Positions 32,741-43,689 of a stretch of DNA of 64,000 nucleotides are shown here, piece after piece. The notes beneath the pieces are model-generated. The model worked only from the letters and a program-made list of their open reading frames with translations. It was not told the origin of the DNA and made no database searches. The position numbers and the translations under genes were made by a program. The DNA is from an uncultured Roseovarius sp. (GTDB lineage Bacteria; Pseudomonadota; Alphaproteobacteria; Rhodobacterales; Rhodobacteraceae): positions 1 to 64,000 of the forward strand of contig CANMFU010000013.1 in the NCBI GenBank assembly GCA_947497295.1. The letters are read 5' to 3'. Numbering within the stretch: position 1 is the stretch's first letter; every line of letters begins with the position of its first letter.

Positions 32741-33607
32741 TCAGCCCTGCGCCAGCACGGCGCGGGCGGCGCGGCCATACAGATCGCCATAGGCTGCGGC
32801 CGCCTCCCGCATCGCTGTCAGGGCCGGCAAACGCGCGGCGTACTCTGCCTCAGAGGCACCCAGAATAGCCGCACGCAAATCGGCTTCATCGTCACAAACA
32901 ATCACCCCTGCCGTATCAAAGAAGTCTCCGACATTGGGACAGCCCCAATAGATCGGTACAGTTTGGCACAAAACGGCATCAACAAGCTTCTCGGTGAAGT
33001 AATTGACCTCGCGCACATTTTCGATCACGACAGAATAGCGATACGGCGCCAGCCCCTCAGCCTTGGCGCCGAACGGCTTGTAGCCGCGCCCCATCACATC
33101 CAGATCAACCTTTGCCTTTCCGGCCCAGTCAACGATGGCATGGCGCAGCACATGCCCCTCCTGTGACCGCTTGTTTGACGCAATCAGCGAGGTCATGCGC
33201 GCCTTGGTCACGTCCAGATCCCGCCACTCGGGCACCCACGTGCTGCCGAAAGGAAAGAAACACCCGTTGGGAATGTCCGCCAGCAGCGCGGCATTATGGC
33301 TCAGTACACGGTAAAACCGCCGGTGCGAGCGGCGCAGCGCCGCCAGGTGACCGCCGTGGATCGCTTCGGGCTCCAGCACCGCAATAGACACGCGCGCCCG
33401 CGTGCCAAAACCGGGACGCCAATGCAGCGTTTTGCGCGGGAAAACAATCAGATGGTCCTGCGGCTCCAGATCCTTCAGCGTGCGGCCCGCGATATCGTCC
33501 GGCACGCCCAATGGCCACATCAAGCGGTCTAGCGCAATAGCGCCCGGCACAAGGCCCAGCTTCATATCATGCGGCAGGACTGCCACCCTCGGCGCGGCTC
33601 GGACCAT
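32741..33607 (-). CDS. Glycosyltransferase family 10 (fucosyltransferase-like)
   Basis: 288 residues. The conserved GT10 donor-binding region is visible as VVIENVREVNYFTEKLVDAVLCQTVPIYWGCPNVGDFF-type sequence (split here: YFTEKLVDAVL and VPIYWG, about residues 205-225). An SLIASNKR segment precedes it. No signal or membrane helix is seen, so it is probably cytosolic and decorates a surface glycan. Acceptor and donor are unknown, and no polysaccharide genes are adjacent. Confidence 0.72.
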   Translation of the reverse strand: MVRAAPRVAVLPHDMKLGLVPGAIALDRLMWPLGVPDDIAGRTLKDLEPQDHLIVFPRKTLHWRPGFGTRARVSIAVLEPEAIHGGHLAALRRSHRRFYRVLSHNAALLADIPNGCFFPFGSTWVPEWRDLDVTKARMTSLIASNKRSQEGHVLRHAIVDWAGKAKVDLDVMGRGYKPFGAKAEGLAPYRYSVVIENVREVNYFTEKLVDAVLCQTVPIYWGCPNVGDFFDTAGVIVCDDEADLRAAILGASEAEYAARLPALTAMREAAAAYGDLYGRAARAVLAQG

Positions 33608-33745
33608 GGATCACCTTTTCATAAACACGCGCCTCTTACACATAAAAGGCGCGCCCCGGCAACAGACCGGCGCGCGCCTCATTACTTTCATCTTCCTTTA
33701 AATACTCGACACGCGCCGATGACAGATCAACGTCAGCGCCCGCTG

Positions 33746-33973
33746 TCAATGAACCGTGACAGGATCCAGATCATGCTGGCGCGCCAGCACAAAGGCCATC
33801 CTGCGGTCACTGACCAGCGCCAGACGCTCGCCCTCTTCACTGTGCACGGCATAAAGCGTTTTCAGCTCGCCGACCTGGCTCTGCACGTCCTCGGGCAGGT
33901 CCTCGACAGCGACGGAACGGACATATGCGATGCGGTGGTCCGCCTCGTGCGGAAAGTCGAATTCGGTATCCAT
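33746..33973 (-). CDS. DUF1150 family protein
   Basis: 75-residue protein matching the alphaproteobacterial DUF1150 family: IAYVRSVAVEDLPEDVQ, LYAVHSEEGERLALVSDRRMAFVLARQHDL. These small proteins are very often next to an hsp20 gene and are presumed stress related. It lies 35 bp downstream of hsp20 on the same strand, so it probably shares the heat-shock transcript. Molecular function is unknown. Confidence 0.88.
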   Translation of the reverse strand: MDTEFDFPHEADHRIAYVRSVAVEDLPEDVQSQVGELKTLYAVHSEEGERLALVSDRRMAFVLARQHDLDPVTVH

Positions 33974-34007
33974 GATCGTATCCTCCTGAGGGTTACTCGC
34001 TTGGGGA

Positions 34008-34427
34008 CTATTGGCCGCGTTTATTGATTTTGATCGTCTGAACCACCGTCTCGGGCAGCGCGCGTGTCAGATCGACATGCAGCAGACCATTTTCCATGAT
34101 AGCCGAGCCTACCTCGACCCCATCTGCCAGCACGAAACTGCGCTGAAACTGCCGCGCGGCAATGCCGCGATGCAAAAACACCCGCTCGCACAAATCTGCC
34201 GATTGGCGACCCCGGATCACCAGTTGGCGATCCTCAACCGTCACCGACAAGTCTTCCTCGCCAAAGCCCGCAACGGCCAGCGTGATGCGATAGGAATTGT
34301 CCGATGTCTGTTCGATATTGAAGGGCGGATACCCTTCATTTCCGGATTTCGCGCTGCGCTCCAGCAGGCGTTCCAGCTGGTCGAACCCCAGCATGTAGGG
34401 GTGTGCCCCCAATGTCATCTTCGTCAT
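34008..34427 (-). CDS. Small heat shock protein, Hsp20/IbpA type
   Basis: 139 residues with an N-terminal IbpA-like segment (FDQLERLLERS), an alpha-crystallin domain (about 38-125; YRITLAVAGFGEEDLSVTVED, GIAARQFQRSFVLADGVEV, NGLLHVDLTR) and a short tail. The C-terminal IxI motif appears as TIKINK rather than a clean IxI. It acts as an ATP-independent holdase chaperone. The 5' leader carries a probable RpoH promoter and ROSE-like thermometer. DUF1150 follows. Confidence 0.92.
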   Translation of the reverse strand: MTKMTLGAHPYMLGFDQLERLLERSAKSGNEGYPPFNIEQTSDNSYRITLAVAGFGEEDLSVTVEDRQLVIRGRQSADLCERVFLHRGIAARQFQRSFVLADGVEVGSAIMENGLLHVDLTRALPETVVQTIKINKRGQ

Positions 34428-34493
34428 GTGCCACGTCCTTGCCTCAAGCGACTGGTCAATTTGCGCGCCGTCCCTGTTTCGGCAACGGCGCCT
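34428..34493 (-). ncRNA. ROSE-like RNA thermometer in the hsp20 leader
   Basis: The leader of about 66 nt has a 3' hairpin GTCGCTTGAGGCAAGGAC (plus-strand 34435-34452): GUC pairs GAC and CUU pairs AAG with one bulged G. This sequesters the Shine-Dalgarno AAGGA, whose spacing to AUG is 8 nt. The UCGCU opposite AGGA matches the UYGCU...AGGA core of ROSE elements that control small heat-shock genes in alphaproteobacteria. A second stem GCGCCGT/ACGGCGC (34465-34471 with 34485-34491) lies upstream. Structure was folded by eye. Confidence 0.65.
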
Positions 34494-34500
34494 TGGAATG

Positions 34501-34530
34501 AATATGGGTCTTCCTCCTTATCGGCGCAAG
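34501..34530 (-). promoter_or_regulatory. Probable RpoH (sigma-32) promoter of hsp20
   Basis: On the minus strand CTTG (34530-34527) is followed after 18 bases by CCCATATT (34508-34501), fitting the heat-shock consensus CTTG-N17/18-CYTATnT-like pattern. The predicted start near 34493-34495 gives a leader that begins just before the thermometer stems. Confidence 0.6.
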
Positions 34531-34599
34531 GGCTATGCGGACGGTCAAATTCAGCTTATCATTCGCATGATCCCAGCGAGCCCAAGGAAATGCACAGAC

Positions 34600-34824
34600 A
34601 TGAACGCCTATAGCGAGCTTGCGATGAAATCAGACGATGTGCTGCGCGTCGAGCTGGAGCAGTTCCGCCGCGAGCATCGCGATCTGGACGAGGCGATCCA
34701 CGCGCTGGAGGAACGCACAGTGCGCGATCCGCTGACTGTCAAGCGGCTCAAGCAGCAAAAGCTGCGCCTGAAGGACCGCATCGCCTATATCGAGGACCGG
34801 CTGCTGCCCGACATCATCGCCTGA
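34600..34824 (+). CDS. YdcH family (DUF465) small protein
   Basis: 74 residues, almost entirely helical: LRVELEQFRREHRDLDEAIHALEERTVRDPLTVKRLKQQKLRLKDRIAYIED. This matches DUF465/YdcH, small coiled-coil proteins of unknown function. ATG 34600 with AAGGAA about 10 bp upstream. The gene lies between hsp20 (divergent) and purE. Confidence 0.85.
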   Translation: MNAYSELAMKSDDVLRVELEQFRREHRDLDEAIHALEERTVRDPLTVKRLKQQKLRLKDRIAYIEDRLLPDIIA

Positions 34825-34920
34825 TTTCCTGCGCATCTTCCGTCAACCGACAGTGCATCGGCGCTAGACGCCCCAGCCTCGCGCGACTATGGTTTGCGCC
34901 TGAATTGAAGGGGGCGCATT

Positions 34921-35409
34921 ATGCCGCAAGTGCAGGTCGGGATCATCATGGGCAGTCAATCGGACTGGCCGACGATGAAGGAAGCCGCAGATATTCTGGA
35001 TGCGCTGGATGTGTCGTTTGAGGTCCGCATCGTCTCGGCGCACCGCACGCCCGACCGTCTGTGGACTTACGGCACGGAGGCGGCCGCGCGCGGACTCAAG
35101 GCAATTATCGCAGGCGCTGGGGGCGCCGCGCATCTGCCCGGCATGATGGCGTCCAAAACGCGCGTGCCGGTGATTGGCGTACCGGTCCAGACACGGGCGC
35201 TGTCGGGCGTCGACAGCCTTTATTCCATCGTTCAGATGCCACGCGGCTATCCCGTCGCCACAATGGCCATAGGCGCCGCCGGTGCCGCCAATGCGGGCCT
35301 GATGGCCGCCGCGATCCTGGCCAATGCCGATGCGGCGCTGGCGCAGCGGCTGGATGACTGGCGCGCCGCCTTGTCCGCGTCCATCCCCGAGGAGCCTAGC
35401 AATGACTGA
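34921..35409 (+). CDS. purE: N5-carboxyaminoimidazole ribonucleotide mutase
   Basis: 162-residue class I PurE, converting N5-CAIR to CAIR in purine synthesis. [30 protein letters not shown] (catalytic His) and [16 protein letters not shown] are diagnostic. A GAAGGGGG ribosome-binding site precedes ATG 34921. It overlaps purK by 8 bp, so the two consecutive pathway enzymes are co-translated. Confidence 0.96.
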   Translation: MPQVQVGIIMGSQSDWPTMKEAADILDALDVSFEVRIVSAHRTPDRLWTYGTEAAARGLKAIIAGAGGAAHLPGMMASKTRVPVIGVPVQTRALSGVDSLYSIVQMPRGYPVATMAIGAAGAANAGLMAAAILANADAALAQRLDDWRAALSASIPEEPSND

Positions 35410-36475
35410 GCCTTTGAAAACCGGCGCCACGATCGGCATCCTGGGCGGTGGCCAGCTGGGCCGCATGCTGTCTGTCGCCGCCTCGCGGCTGGGGTTCAAG
35501 ACGTGCATTTTTGAGCCGGGCAAGGATTGCCCCGCCTCCCATGTCGCAGACCGCCACATCACCGCGCCTTACGCGGACGAAGACGCGCTGCGCGAGTTTG
35601 CCGCCGCCTGCGACGTGATCACCTTCGAGTTCGAGAACATCCCGACCTCGGCGCTGGATACCTTGGAAAAACTGCGCCGGGTCTATCCCAGCCGCATGGC
35701 GCTGCGTGTCAGTCAGGACCGGCTGGTGGAAAAGGCGTTTCTGAACGATCTTGGGCTGAAAACCGCCCCCTATGCCGCCGTGGATGATGATGTCGACATC
35801 ACGCAGGCAATGGAGGAAATCGGCCTGCCCGCAATCCTGAAAACCCGCCGCTTTGGCTATGACGGCAAGGGGCAGGTCCGTCTGCGCGCACCTGAAGATG
35901 CTGATGGCGCGCTTGCCGATATGAACGGCGCGCCCGGCATTTATGAGGGGTTTGTCGATTTCAGCCACGAAGTTTCCGTGATCGCCGCGCGCAATGCGGC
36001 GGGCGATGTGTCGGCCTTTGATCCGGGCGAAAACGTGCATGAGGACGGAATTCTGCGCACGACGACGATCCCTGCCCGTCTGTCACCTGCCCAGCGCAGC
36101 GATGCCGTGCTTCTTGCGGCCAGGATACTGAACAAGCTGGATTATGTCGGCGTCATGGGGGTTGAGTTATTCGTCACGACAGATGGCCTTATCGTTAACG
36201 AAATCGCCCCGCGCGTGCATAATTCGGGTCACTGGACGCAGAATGGCTGCACGGTCGACCAGTTCGAGCAGCATATCCGCGCGGTGGCCGGCTGGCCCTT
36301 GGGCGATGGTCAGCGGCACTCGAACGTAGTGATGGAAAACCTGATTGGCGAGGACATGGACCGCGTCGCGGCGCTGGCCCGCGATGGCGCCTGCGCGCTG
36401 CATCTATACGGCAAGGCCGAGGTGAAGCCGGGCCGCAAGATGGGCCATGTCAACCGCGTGACCGGCCCGGCCTGA
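35402..36475 (+). CDS. purK: 5-(carboxyamino)imidazole ribonucleotide synthase
   Basis: 357-residue ATP-grasp enzyme making N5-CAIR from AIR, bicarbonate and [15 protein letters not shown] at the N-terminus, [22 protein letters not shown] and [14 protein letters not shown] are family hallmarks. Starts within purE and ends before a palindromic terminator region shared with the convergent rnr gene. Confidence 0.96.
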   Translation: MTEPLKTGATIGILGGGQLGRMLSVAASRLGFKTCIFEPGKDCPASHVADRHITAPYADEDALREFAAACDVITFEFENIPTSALDTLEKLRRVYPSRMALRVSQDRLVEKAFLNDLGLKTAPYAAVDDDVDITQAMEEIGLPAILKTRRFGYDGKGQVRLRAPEDADGALADMNGAPGIYEGFVDFSHEVSVIAARNAAGDVSAFDPGENVHEDGILRTTTIPARLSPAQRSDAVLLAARILNKLDYVGVMGVELFVTTDGLIVNEIAPRVHNSGHWTQNGCTVDQFEQHIRAVAGWPLGDGQRHSNVVMENLIGEDMDRVAALARDGACALHLYGKAEVKPGRKMGHVNRVTGPA

Positions 36476-36476
36476 A

Positions 36477-36519
36477 GCGTTTCGCCTTTAACCTGAGATA
36501 TCAGGTAAAGTTAAAACGC
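36477..36519. terminator. Bidirectional hairpin between purK and rnr
   Basis: The inner stem ACCTGA-GATA-TCAGGT (36491-36506) is extended by CTTT/AAAG, and an outer arm GCGTTT/AAACGC (36477-36482 with 36514-36519) closes a longer palindrome. It lies between the convergent stops of purK (36475) and rnr (36530). Similar AACGCTTTAACCTGA...TCAGGTTAAAGCGTT palindromes are, from memory, common in Roseobacter genomes. Confidence 0.6.
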
Positions 36520-36529
36520 GCGCAACGCT

Positions 36530-38794
<2,265 letters not shown>

Positions 38795-38833
38795 GCAGCG
38801 GTGCCTATCATGGAGGCGCGGCGGCGGGAACAG

Positions 38834-39412
38834 CTAACGCGCGGGCAGATCGGCAATGGTGTCAACATCGCGCAGCATGTCAACTAGCGCGACGCGCGCG
38901 CCCGGCAGGCTCGCCACACTATCGCTCAGCGCATCGGCGCTGGACCAGCGGACATTCGTCAGAAAACCGGCGGGAACCGCGCGGCTGCGCTTCAGCCCGA
39001 TCAGCCAATAGCCGCCATCAGGCGCGGGGCCAAACACCGCATCATTTCGGCCCAGCGCGGCAAAGGCCCGGTCGATATGCGCGCGCCTTATGCCGGGAAT
39101 ATCGCCGCCGATGATGCAGACCGGGCCCGGCGGCAGGGCGCGCATGATCCCCGCCATGCGGGCGCCCAGATCGCCGACCCCTTGAGCGATGCGCGGCAGA
39201 TGCGCAGGCCAGACGCGGCTGGTCAGCCCCGCGCGATCCGGCGCGACGGCCAGTATCAGTTGCCAGCGCGGGTCGTCCAATTCGCGCAGCAGGCGGGCGG
39301 TCTGATGGCGGAACCACCACGCGGCCGCCACCATGCCGATGTCCTGCCCCAGCCGGGTTTTCACCCGGCCCGGGCGCGGCTCTTTCAGCATGACGACCAG
39401 CGCGGGGCGCAT
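38834..39412 (-). CDS. TIGR04282/DUF2064 family glycosyltransferase-like protein
   Basis: 192 residues. VMLKEPRPGRVKTRLGQDIG at the N-terminus and IIGGDIPGIRRAHIDRAFAALGRNDAVFGPAPDGGYWLIGL are diagnostic of the DUF2064 nucleotidyl/glycosyltransferase fold (annotated TIGR04282, arsenosugar-biosynthesis-associated). Its ATG follows directly after the dapE stop (TGA-ATG). The actual substrate is unknown; no arsenic gene is near, so an arsenosugar role is not supported here. Confidence 0.8.
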   Translation of the reverse strand: MRPALVVMLKEPRPGRVKTRLGQDIGMVAAAWWFRHQTARLLRELDDPRWQLILAVAPDRAGLTSRVWPAHLPRIAQGVGDLGARMAGIMRALPPGPVCIIGGDIPGIRRAHIDRAFAALGRNDAVFGPAPDGGYWLIGLKRSRAVPAGFLTNVRWSSADALSDSVASLPGARVALVDMLRDVDTIADLPAR

Positions 39413-40564
39413 TCAGCTGAAATAATCGCGCAAGATGCGGGCGTAGATCGCCTTCAGCTGGTGGATCTGCTCGACGCTGACACGCTCATCCACCTGATGC
39501 ATCGTGCGGCCCACAAGGCCACATTCCACCACCGGGCAATGATCCTTGACAAAACGCGCATCGGACGTGCCGCCCGAGGTGCTGAGCACAGGCGTACACC
39601 CCGTTTCGGCCTCGACCGCGCGCACCACCATGTCGGAAAATGCGCCGGGCGGCGTGATGAAACTCTCGCCGGAATTCGACACATTGAGCGTGCCGGTCAC
39701 GCCCATTTCGGTGCAGATCGCGTCCAGTTGCCCTTGCAGCCAGTCGGTAAGGCTCGCGCCGCTATGGGCATCATTGTAGCGGATGTTGACCGTCGCGCGC
39801 ACGGTGGCGGGGATGACGTTGGTCGCGGTGTTACCGGTGTCGATTGTCACAACGGCCAGTGTCGAGGGGTCGAAATGGTCTGTCCCCCCATCCAGCGTGT
39901 GCGCGCTGAGCCGGTCCACCAGCCGCGCCATCGCTGGCAAGGGGTTCACCGCGCGGTGTGGATAGGCAGAGTGGCCTTGAACCCCGGTAATTGACAGCCA
40001 TGCGTTCAACGAACCGCGCCGACCGATCTTGATCATCTCGCCCATCTGGTCTGGGCAAGTCGGCTCACCCACGATGCAGACATCCATCGCCTCGCCGTTC
40101 TCCTGCATCCACAGCAGCAGCGCGACGGTGCCATCCACCGCGTCGCCCTCCTCATCGCCGGTGATCGCCAGAATGACGGCGCCATCGGGCGGCGTCTGTT
40201 GCACAAAATCCACCGCAGCGGCGGCAAAGGCGGCAACGCCCGATTTCATGTCCGTCGCGCCCCTACCCCACATCATTCCGTCCCGGATTTCCGCGCCAAA
40301 TGGCGGCACGCTCCATGCGGCCTCGTCCCCCAGCGGCACCACATCGGTGTGGCCATTGAAGCCAAAGCTGCGCGCGGCACCCTTTTCGCCCCAACGCGCG
40401 TAAAGATTGGCAATTCCGGCGCGATCAACGCGGGTGCAGGTGAACCCGGCATCGGTCAGGACCTCGTCCAGCAGCACAAGCGCGCCGCCCTCCTTGGGGG
40501 TGACGGACGGGCAGCGGATCAGCGCCGCGGTCAGGTCGGCAGGATCGACGGGTGTGTGGGGCAT
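39413..40564 (-). CDS. dapE: Succinyl-diaminopimelate desuccinylase
   Basis: 383-residue M20 metallopeptidase-family enzyme removing succinate from N-succinyl-LL-diaminopimelate in lysine/peptidoglycan synthesis. Metal-binding motifs: [33 protein letters not shown] and the C-terminal [15 protein letters not shown] 40564 (MPHTP) chosen over an upstream extension without family sequence. The upstream dapD and a small gene are separated from it by a foreign plus-strand fragment. Confidence 0.94.
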   Translation of the reverse strand: MPHTPVDPADLTAALIRCPSVTPKEGGALVLLDEVLTDAGFTCTRVDRAGIANLYARWGEKGAARSFGFNGHTDVVPLGDEAAWSVPPFGAEIRDGMMWGRGATDMKSGVAAFAAAAVDFVQQTPPDGAVILAITGDEEGDAVDGTVALLLWMQENGEAMDVCIVGEPTCPDQMGEMIKIGRRGSLNAWLSITGVQGHSAYPHRAVNPLPAMARLVDRLSAHTLDGGTDHFDPSTLAVVTIDTGNTATNVIPATVRATVNIRYNDAHSGASLTDWLQGQLDAICTEMGVTGTLNVSNSGESFITPPGAFSDMVVRAVEAETGCTPVLSTSGGTSDARFVKDHCPVVECGLVGRTMHQVDERVSVEQIHQLKAIYARILRDYFS

Positions 40565-40843
40565 GGTCCCTCGGCTTGTGGCTATCACGGTCCCTGATGG
40601 CTAGCGCGGAAGTCACGCCTTTGCAAATAGTGCAGACGTTCAGCACAATTTGTGAGGACCCTGGCAGAAGCTTGCTAAAAATCGACAAATAAAAAGATGA
40701 GACCCGAGGCCGGGCACAGGCATAGGGGCGCAAACCGCGTCCCCGGATACAGCAGATTGCAGCATGCGGTCCGCTGGCAGCGGTGGCAACGTCCCTGCGC
40801 CCGTCCATGTGTACTGATTTCGGTCCAGAAGGGAACGAGGCAG

Positions 40844-41512
40844 ACCATCGATGCAGGCACGGAAATACCGATTGCCCGAAACGCCAGCGCTATGCAGATG
40901 GCGCAGGAAATGTCCGGGCCCGGCGTCTCGCCGGGGGTGATGCCGGGCGACACGGGCGTCATGTTCTCGATGCAGTCCGTCTTTGCCTCCGAGGAGTATC
41001 CCGAATCCGCCTTCGGCGCGTTTCAGGATTTTGTCGATGTCCGGATCAATGGCCAGCAGGTGCAGCTAAGCGTCGGGGACGGAGATGTCGATCCGAACAA
41101 TCTGAACGCCGGGGCCAATGACAACCGGTTCATCGATAATACCAGCGATCAATACAACACCGAATTGGACGGGTTCACCGTCACTCTGACGCTCAAGATC
41201 GCGGTGAATGCAGGTCAAACCGATCCGATCCGGATCGGCATCGCGGATGTCAACGTTTCAAACTATGACAGCACACGGATCATTGCTGTCGGTAGCATTA
41301 AGGGGTCGGTTCTGGTCATCGACGACGAAACCAAGCTGGACCCGCTTGGCTCCAGGACGCGGGACGCGCTGGCAATGAAACACCCCCGGCAGCCTGACGA
41401 TCACGCATATCAACGGGCAAGCGGTCAGCCCTGGGGATACCGTCACGCTGAACAGCGGCCAGACGGTGCAACTGAACGCGGACGGCGATGTGCGTCATAC
41501 CGCGCGGCCTGA
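40844..41512 (+). pseudogene. Remnant of a choice-of-anchor-L protein gene
   Basis: The frame reads ASAMQMAQEMSGPGV (about 40883), then jumps to FSMQSVFASEEYPES, FQDFVDVRINGQQVQLSVGDGD, DNTSDQYNTELDGFTVTLTLKI and IGIADVNVSNYDS. These are the landmark strings of choice-of-anchor-L domains, which in Rhodobacterales precede Hint domains. Between GPGV and FSMQ some 60-100 residues expected in the family are missing. After about 41385 the homology moves to another frame (LTITHINGQAVSPGD), showing a frameshift. The C-terminal Hint part is absent. It is thus an internally deleted, frameshifted, truncated gene lying opposite to and inside the dap gene run. Confidence 0.75.
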
Positions 41513-41518
41513 ACCGGC

Positions 41519-41887
41519 TCAGACCTCTTCGGCCTCATCATCGCGTTCGTCACCGAAAAATGGTGTCATTTGCGCGACGATCACCGCGTTTTCATCCAGC
41601 GCGCGTTGCATCAGCGCGCGGTCCTCTTCACCGATCTCATGCCCTTCGGCCTCGCGCTCGGCCAACGTGCCGTAGCCGGACACGTCCAGCGGCGCAGTGT
41701 CGGCCTGCTTGAGGATTGCCACCGTCTCGCGCACCGCCTCACCCTCGTCCACACCACTGGCATAGATGACCAGCGCGGCGCCGGTGGCACCCTTGGGCAG
41801 GCCGTCACCGGCCTTGCGGCCGATTTCGACCAGAAGGGTATAGACCTCCTGCCGCTTGGGCGCCTTGGGCTTGGGCTTGCGTTCCAT
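41519..41887 (-). CDS. Hypothetical protein coupled to dapD
   Basis: 122 residues, basic N-terminus ([19 protein letters not shown]) and very acidic C-terminus (FFGDERDDEAEEV). The middle (GLPKGATGAALVIYASGVDEGEAVRETVAILKQADTAPLDVSGYGTL) looks like a small alpha/beta domain. No known domain recognised. Its ATG shares one base with the dapD stop (TGATG), so it is translationally coupled to lysine biosynthesis. In relatives a similar small gene is expected between dapD and dapE, an inference from memory. Confidence 0.65.
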   Translation of the reverse strand: MERKPKPKAPKRQEVYTLLVEIGRKAGDGLPKGATGAALVIYASGVDEGEAVRETVAILKQADTAPLDVSGYGTLAEREAEGHEIGEEDRALMQRALDENAVIVAQMTPFFGDERDDEAEEV

Positions 41888-42714
41888 CAGGTGCGCAAGA
41901 GTTCGTTGATTGACGTCTTGGAGCGGGTCCGCTCGTCCACACGCTTGACGATCACGGCGCAGTAGAGGTTCACGCCATTCTTGGAGGGCAGCGAACCGGC
42001 CACAACGACCGAGCCTGACGGCACTTCGCCATACATGACTTCGCCGGTCTCGCGGTCGACGATCTTGGTCGACTGGCCGATAAAGACGCCCATGCCCAGA
42101 ACGCTGCCCTCGCGCACGATGCAGCCCTCGACCACTTCGGAGCGCGCTCCGATAAAGCAGTTATCCTCAATGATTGTCGGGCCTGCCTGCATCGGCTCCA
42201 GCACACCGCCGATGCCGACGCCGCCCGACAGATGCACATTTTTGCCGATCTGAGCGCAGCTGCCGACGGTCGCCCATGTGTCCACCATGGTGCCTGAATC
42301 GACATAGGCGCCCAGGTTGACGAAGGACGGCATCAACACCACGTCCGGCGCGATATAGGCCGAGCGACGCACGATGCAGTTGGGAACGGCACGAAAACCG
42401 GCGGTCTGCCATTCGGCGTCACCCCAATCCTTGAATTTGCTGTCAACCTTGTCCCACCATGCACCGCCCTGCACGCTGCCGGTCTGACGCTCCATATTCT
42501 TCAGGCGGAATCCCAGCAGAACGGCCTTCTTGGCCCATTGATTCACATGCCACGTACCATCGTCGCCGCGCTCGGCCACGCGCAGTTTGCCAGAATCAAG
42601 CGCGTCCAGCGTTGCCTCGATGGCATCGCGCGTCTCGCCTTTGGTTTCGGGCGTGATCTGATCGCGCGCCTCCCAGGCGGAATCAATGGCGGTTTGGAGC
42701 TGGGCGTTGGACAT
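41887..42714 (-). CDS. dapD: 2,3,4,5-tetrahydropyridine-2,6-dicarboxylate N-succinyltransferase
   Basis: 275-residue left-handed beta-helix acyltransferase of the DAP pathway, using succinyl-CoA. The hexapeptide-repeat region (about 105-230) includes [39 protein letters not shown] and [25 protein letters not shown] 42714 (MSNAQLQ) chosen; the upstream frame to 42795 lacks family sequence. It precedes the coupled small gene; dapE lies beyond the foreign fragment. Confidence 0.95.
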   Translation of the reverse strand: MSNAQLQTAIDSAWEARDQITPETKGETRDAIEATLDALDSGKLRVAERGDDGTWHVNQWAKKAVLLGFRLKNMERQTGSVQGGAWWDKVDSKFKDWGDAEWQTAGFRAVPNCIVRRSAYIAPDVVLMPSFVNLGAYVDSGTMVDTWATVGSCAQIGKNVHLSGGVGIGGVLEPMQAGPTIIEDNCFIGARSEVVEGCIVREGSVLGMGVFIGQSTKIVDRETGEVMYGEVPSGSVVVAGSLPSKNGVNLYCAVIVKRVDERTRSKTSINELLRT

Positions 42715-43689
42715 GGCGGCGACCTTTCGGAAAATGCGCTTTGGTTTGGCATCGGGTATAGGCACGCCGCGCGCAACGCGCAATGCGTCGCGCACGATGC
42801 AAAAAGCGCCAAACCCAAATGCCGTTCAGGCGTGACGTGCGTATTGTCCACGCGCGCTGTGCCTGGCCTGTCCTGGCGCCGACACCGGGATAATCACCCT
42901 GCAGAAGGGCCTTTTGGCTGCGCTACGGCTCCATCTATCAAACAGCGTTGGGTATCGCAGCGCAGTGGTTCAGACCAGGATCCCCGACGCTGCAGCGCGA
43001 AATCACGACAGCTTTCATGTTGCGACCCCATTCACTTTGGCCGTCTCCAACGGTGCGCCCGGTAAGCGTCGATTATCGGTGCGCAACCTCCGCCTAGACA
43101 TGATGGCGCGGGATGGACACGCTCCACTCCTCCTCGCGGGCCAGTGTAATAAATTTACACGCGCGCAGTTGCGCGGGGATTTTCCAGCTGTTTCGCGTGC
43201 TGATCACGTCAGTATCGGTTTCAGTTCGCATACCCCGGCCCATCACAAGGGTGCATCTGATCCGAACTTTGGGGCGCGTTTTGTGGCGCTGCCTACTCTG
43301 TAGGTTTCGACACCATTTACCGTGATGGCCAAAGCACTCTCGCACAGGAAAATAGCGCCAACGCGATTGGTGATCGTGGCTCGTGCGCGGCAATCTCCAG
43401 TGCGATCAACCTGTCGGTCAACGCCATCATTTATAGTGATCTTGGCCTCAGGCGGAGCGGCTCTGGACGCGCCCCGATCGCCCAGGGCAGCCAGATCGGT
43501 CAATATCAGATCTGTGGCCGCATGATTAATTGCAACACCCGCAAGGCGCATGCGCGCGTCGGTTTCATGTCCAACGCTCAGGCGCAGAAAAACCTCGCCA
43601 TCGCCGGTAGCCGATACCGCACAAGTTGCGCTGTCGGCAGAGGTTAAATCCGCGCGCAAGGATATCCTGCGCCGGCTTTTGCCTGTACC
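42715..43689. other. Gap with decayed or unassigned sequence
   Basis: About 975 bases between dapD and the ligase fossil. Several open frames overlap on both strands. The best-looking is minus 43243-43719 (ends GVETYRVGSATKRAPKFGSDAPL), with a possible frameshifted continuation (RNSWKIPAQLRACKFITLAREEE, about 43100-43200). Neither part has a recognised motif or start signal. No RNA gene, terminator or promoter was identified with confidence. Confidence 0.35.

Noticed and set aside
38834..39412. Arsenosugar biosynthesis function
   Set aside because: The family name carries this label, but no ars gene is near; context is dapE-rnr.
42914..43303. Plus-strand open frame upstream of the ligase fossil as its N-terminal domain
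   Set aside because: No residue pattern of the CphA N-terminal domain and no frame continuity with the ATP-grasp blocks.
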